A stretch of 30,566 nucleotides of DNA from the NCBI GenBank assembly GCA_051881775.1, contig JBJEQN010000124.1, positions 1 to 30,566 on the forward strand. The letters are read 5' to 3'. Position 1 is the stretch's first letter, and every line of letters starts with the position of its first letter. Positions 29,620-30,566 of this stretch are shown here, one piece after another. This DNA comes from UMGS363 sp051881775 (lineage in GTDB: Bacteria; Bacillota; Clostridia; Oscillospirales; Ruminococcaceae). Below the pieces are notes generated by a model, which made no database searches, was not told the DNA's origin, and saw only the letters and a program-made list of their open reading frames with translations. The position numbers were made by a program, and so were the translations under genes.

Positions 29620-30566
29620 CTACTCTACAGCCTTTAAGGATTCCGCCATATTTATCTTTTTTAGTCTGAAATAAAGCAGTATGTTTACGATAACCGCAAA
29701 GAGAACGGTTATTCCCCCTGCCGCCCAGAAGCAGTAAGCAGGTATATCAGGCGCAAACATTACAATATCCACCTCGCAGGCACGGATAACGAACTTTTCA
29801 AAGAAGATACCCACAACAAGTCCCACCGCCGTTCCCATAAGCGCCGAGATGGTGTTTTCTCTGTAAATGTAGGACGCCACCTCGCCGTCAAAAAAGCCCA
29901 GCACCTTAATTGTTGCAAGTTCGTGCATACGCTCGTTAACGTTTATGTTGGTAAGGTTGAACATTACAACAAACGCCAGCGCTCCGGCAAAAATTATTAT
30001 GACAACGACTATAACGGAAAGGCTGCCCACAAGCTCTCTGAACTTATCCGTTCCGCCCGAAGCGTAGGACACTGCAAGAACATCGTCCCTGCTTATAAGC
30101 GCTTCGGCAAAGCTGTCCTCCTGTGACGGGTCGCTCATATTGATGTACATAATGTTATCATCGGCAGGAGTATCAAAACCTGCTCCGTTATAACATTCCT
30201 TTGTCATAAACACATAGTTGTAGGTGTAGTTTTCCATTATGCCGTCAACTTTAAGCTCATGACCGCTGTTGAAGTAAATGCTTTCGCCCTTTTTCACATC
30301 AAGCAAACGGGCAAGCTTTTCGTTTATCACAACTCCGCTGCCGGAAAGCTCCAGCTTTTCCTTTGAAGCGCGGTCGTGAATATCTATGAACTTTGAAAGT
30401 TCTTCGCCGTTTTCAACTACCGCAAGATATACCTCTGCACTTTCGGTATCGCTGTAAACATCTGCCGACCTCTGCACAGCAAACATCATATCCTCCGCAG
30501 CGCCCGTATCCTCAGCCGTGCGGCGTATTTCATCGTAGTCAGCCTTATCCTCGTCAACGGCGACTA
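29620..30566 (-). CDS. FtsX-like ABC transporter permease, 5' end outside the window
   Basis: The frame is open from the window edge, so only the last 315 or so residues are visible. A periplasmic-type soluble domain comes first (YLAVVENGEELSKFIDIHDR, YVFMTKECYN), then the FtsX domain (PF02687) with segments at SLSVIVVVIIIFAGALAFVVMFNLTNI, then NVNERMHELATIKVLGFFDGEVASYIYRE, a typical family stretch, then two more membrane segments and the end KKINMAESLKAVE. Such permeases belong to MacB/YtrF-like exporters or FtsEX-like complexes. The ATM-start at 30489 is an internal Met, not the true start. The ATPase gene, if any, lies outside. Confidence 0.85.
   Translation of the reverse strand, partial: VAVDEDKADYDEIRRTAEDTGAAEDMMFAVQRSADVYSDTESAEVYLAVVENGEELSKFIDIHDRASKEKLELSGSGVVINEKLARLLDVKKGESIYFNSGHELKVDGIMENYTYNYVFMTKECYNGAGFDTPADDNIMYINMSDPSQEDSFAEALISRDDVLAVSYASGGTDKFRELVGSLSVIVVVIIIFAGALAFVVMFNLTNINVNERMHELATIKVLGFFDGEVASYIYRENTISALMGTAVGLVVGIFFEKFVIRACEVDIVMFAPDIPAYCFWAAGGITVLFAVIVNILLYFRLKKINMAESLKAVE

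Overview
The window looks like chromosomal DNA from a low-GC Gram-positive anaerobe of the Oscillospiraceae (Ruminococcus-like). The grounds are Rex, a T-box leader, a BirA operator, an Asp23/FakA pair, a YesM/YesN-type two-component system, AI-2E and BioY membrane proteins, and many promoters close to TTGACA-17-TATAAT. No rRNA, phage, plasmid or CRISPR genes are visible. It comes from a draft assembly: a run of exactly 100 Ns lies inside the isocitrate dehydrogenase gene, and the same 41 bases flank it on both sides.

Layout. 1-75: tRNA-Gln(CUG), cut by one base, with a terminator. 189-6494 (+): DUF2461 protein, P-loop kinase, Asp23/Gls24 protein plus FakA-like kinase, AI-2E family transporter, glycerate kinase. 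6637-10038 (+): YesM-like sensor kinase and YesN-like regulator. 10039-10819: gene-free, holding two copies of a repeat-rich block in opposite orientation. 10820-14064 (-): tryptophan-type ABC transporter (trpX, trpY, trpZ) behind a T-box leader whose specifier reads UGG. 14039-15150 (-): bioY and an overlapping DUF1284 gene under a promoter covered by a BirA operator. 15281-17468: DUF308 membrane protein (+) and a lipoprotein/membrane protein pair (-). 17569-22921 (-): acn, DUF3795 protein, traX-like gene, icd, rex in one run, with a Rex-like palindrome on the acn promoter. 23074-23654 (+): cytidine deaminase and a small membrane protein. 23665-28152 (+): queuosine precursor genes queD, queE, folE, an ABC-type ATPase, a P-loop kinase, queC and queF, behind a structured leader with a terminator. 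28250-30566 (-): a large palindrome, a PASTA plus beta-lactamase-like protein, and the 3' part of an FtsX-type permease that runs off the window.

How the genes work together. Three regulatory circuits can be read directly: tryptophan uptake by a tRNA-Trp T-box, biotin uptake by BirA, and a probable Rex circuit over aconitase and isocitrate dehydrogenase, the branch that makes 2-oxoglutarate and reduced cofactor. The que cluster encodes the full route from GTP to preQ1 (FolE, QueD, QueE, QueC, QueF), with two nucleotide-binding proteins of unknown role between folE and queC. Intergenic DNA is rich in short heptad repeats and hairpins.
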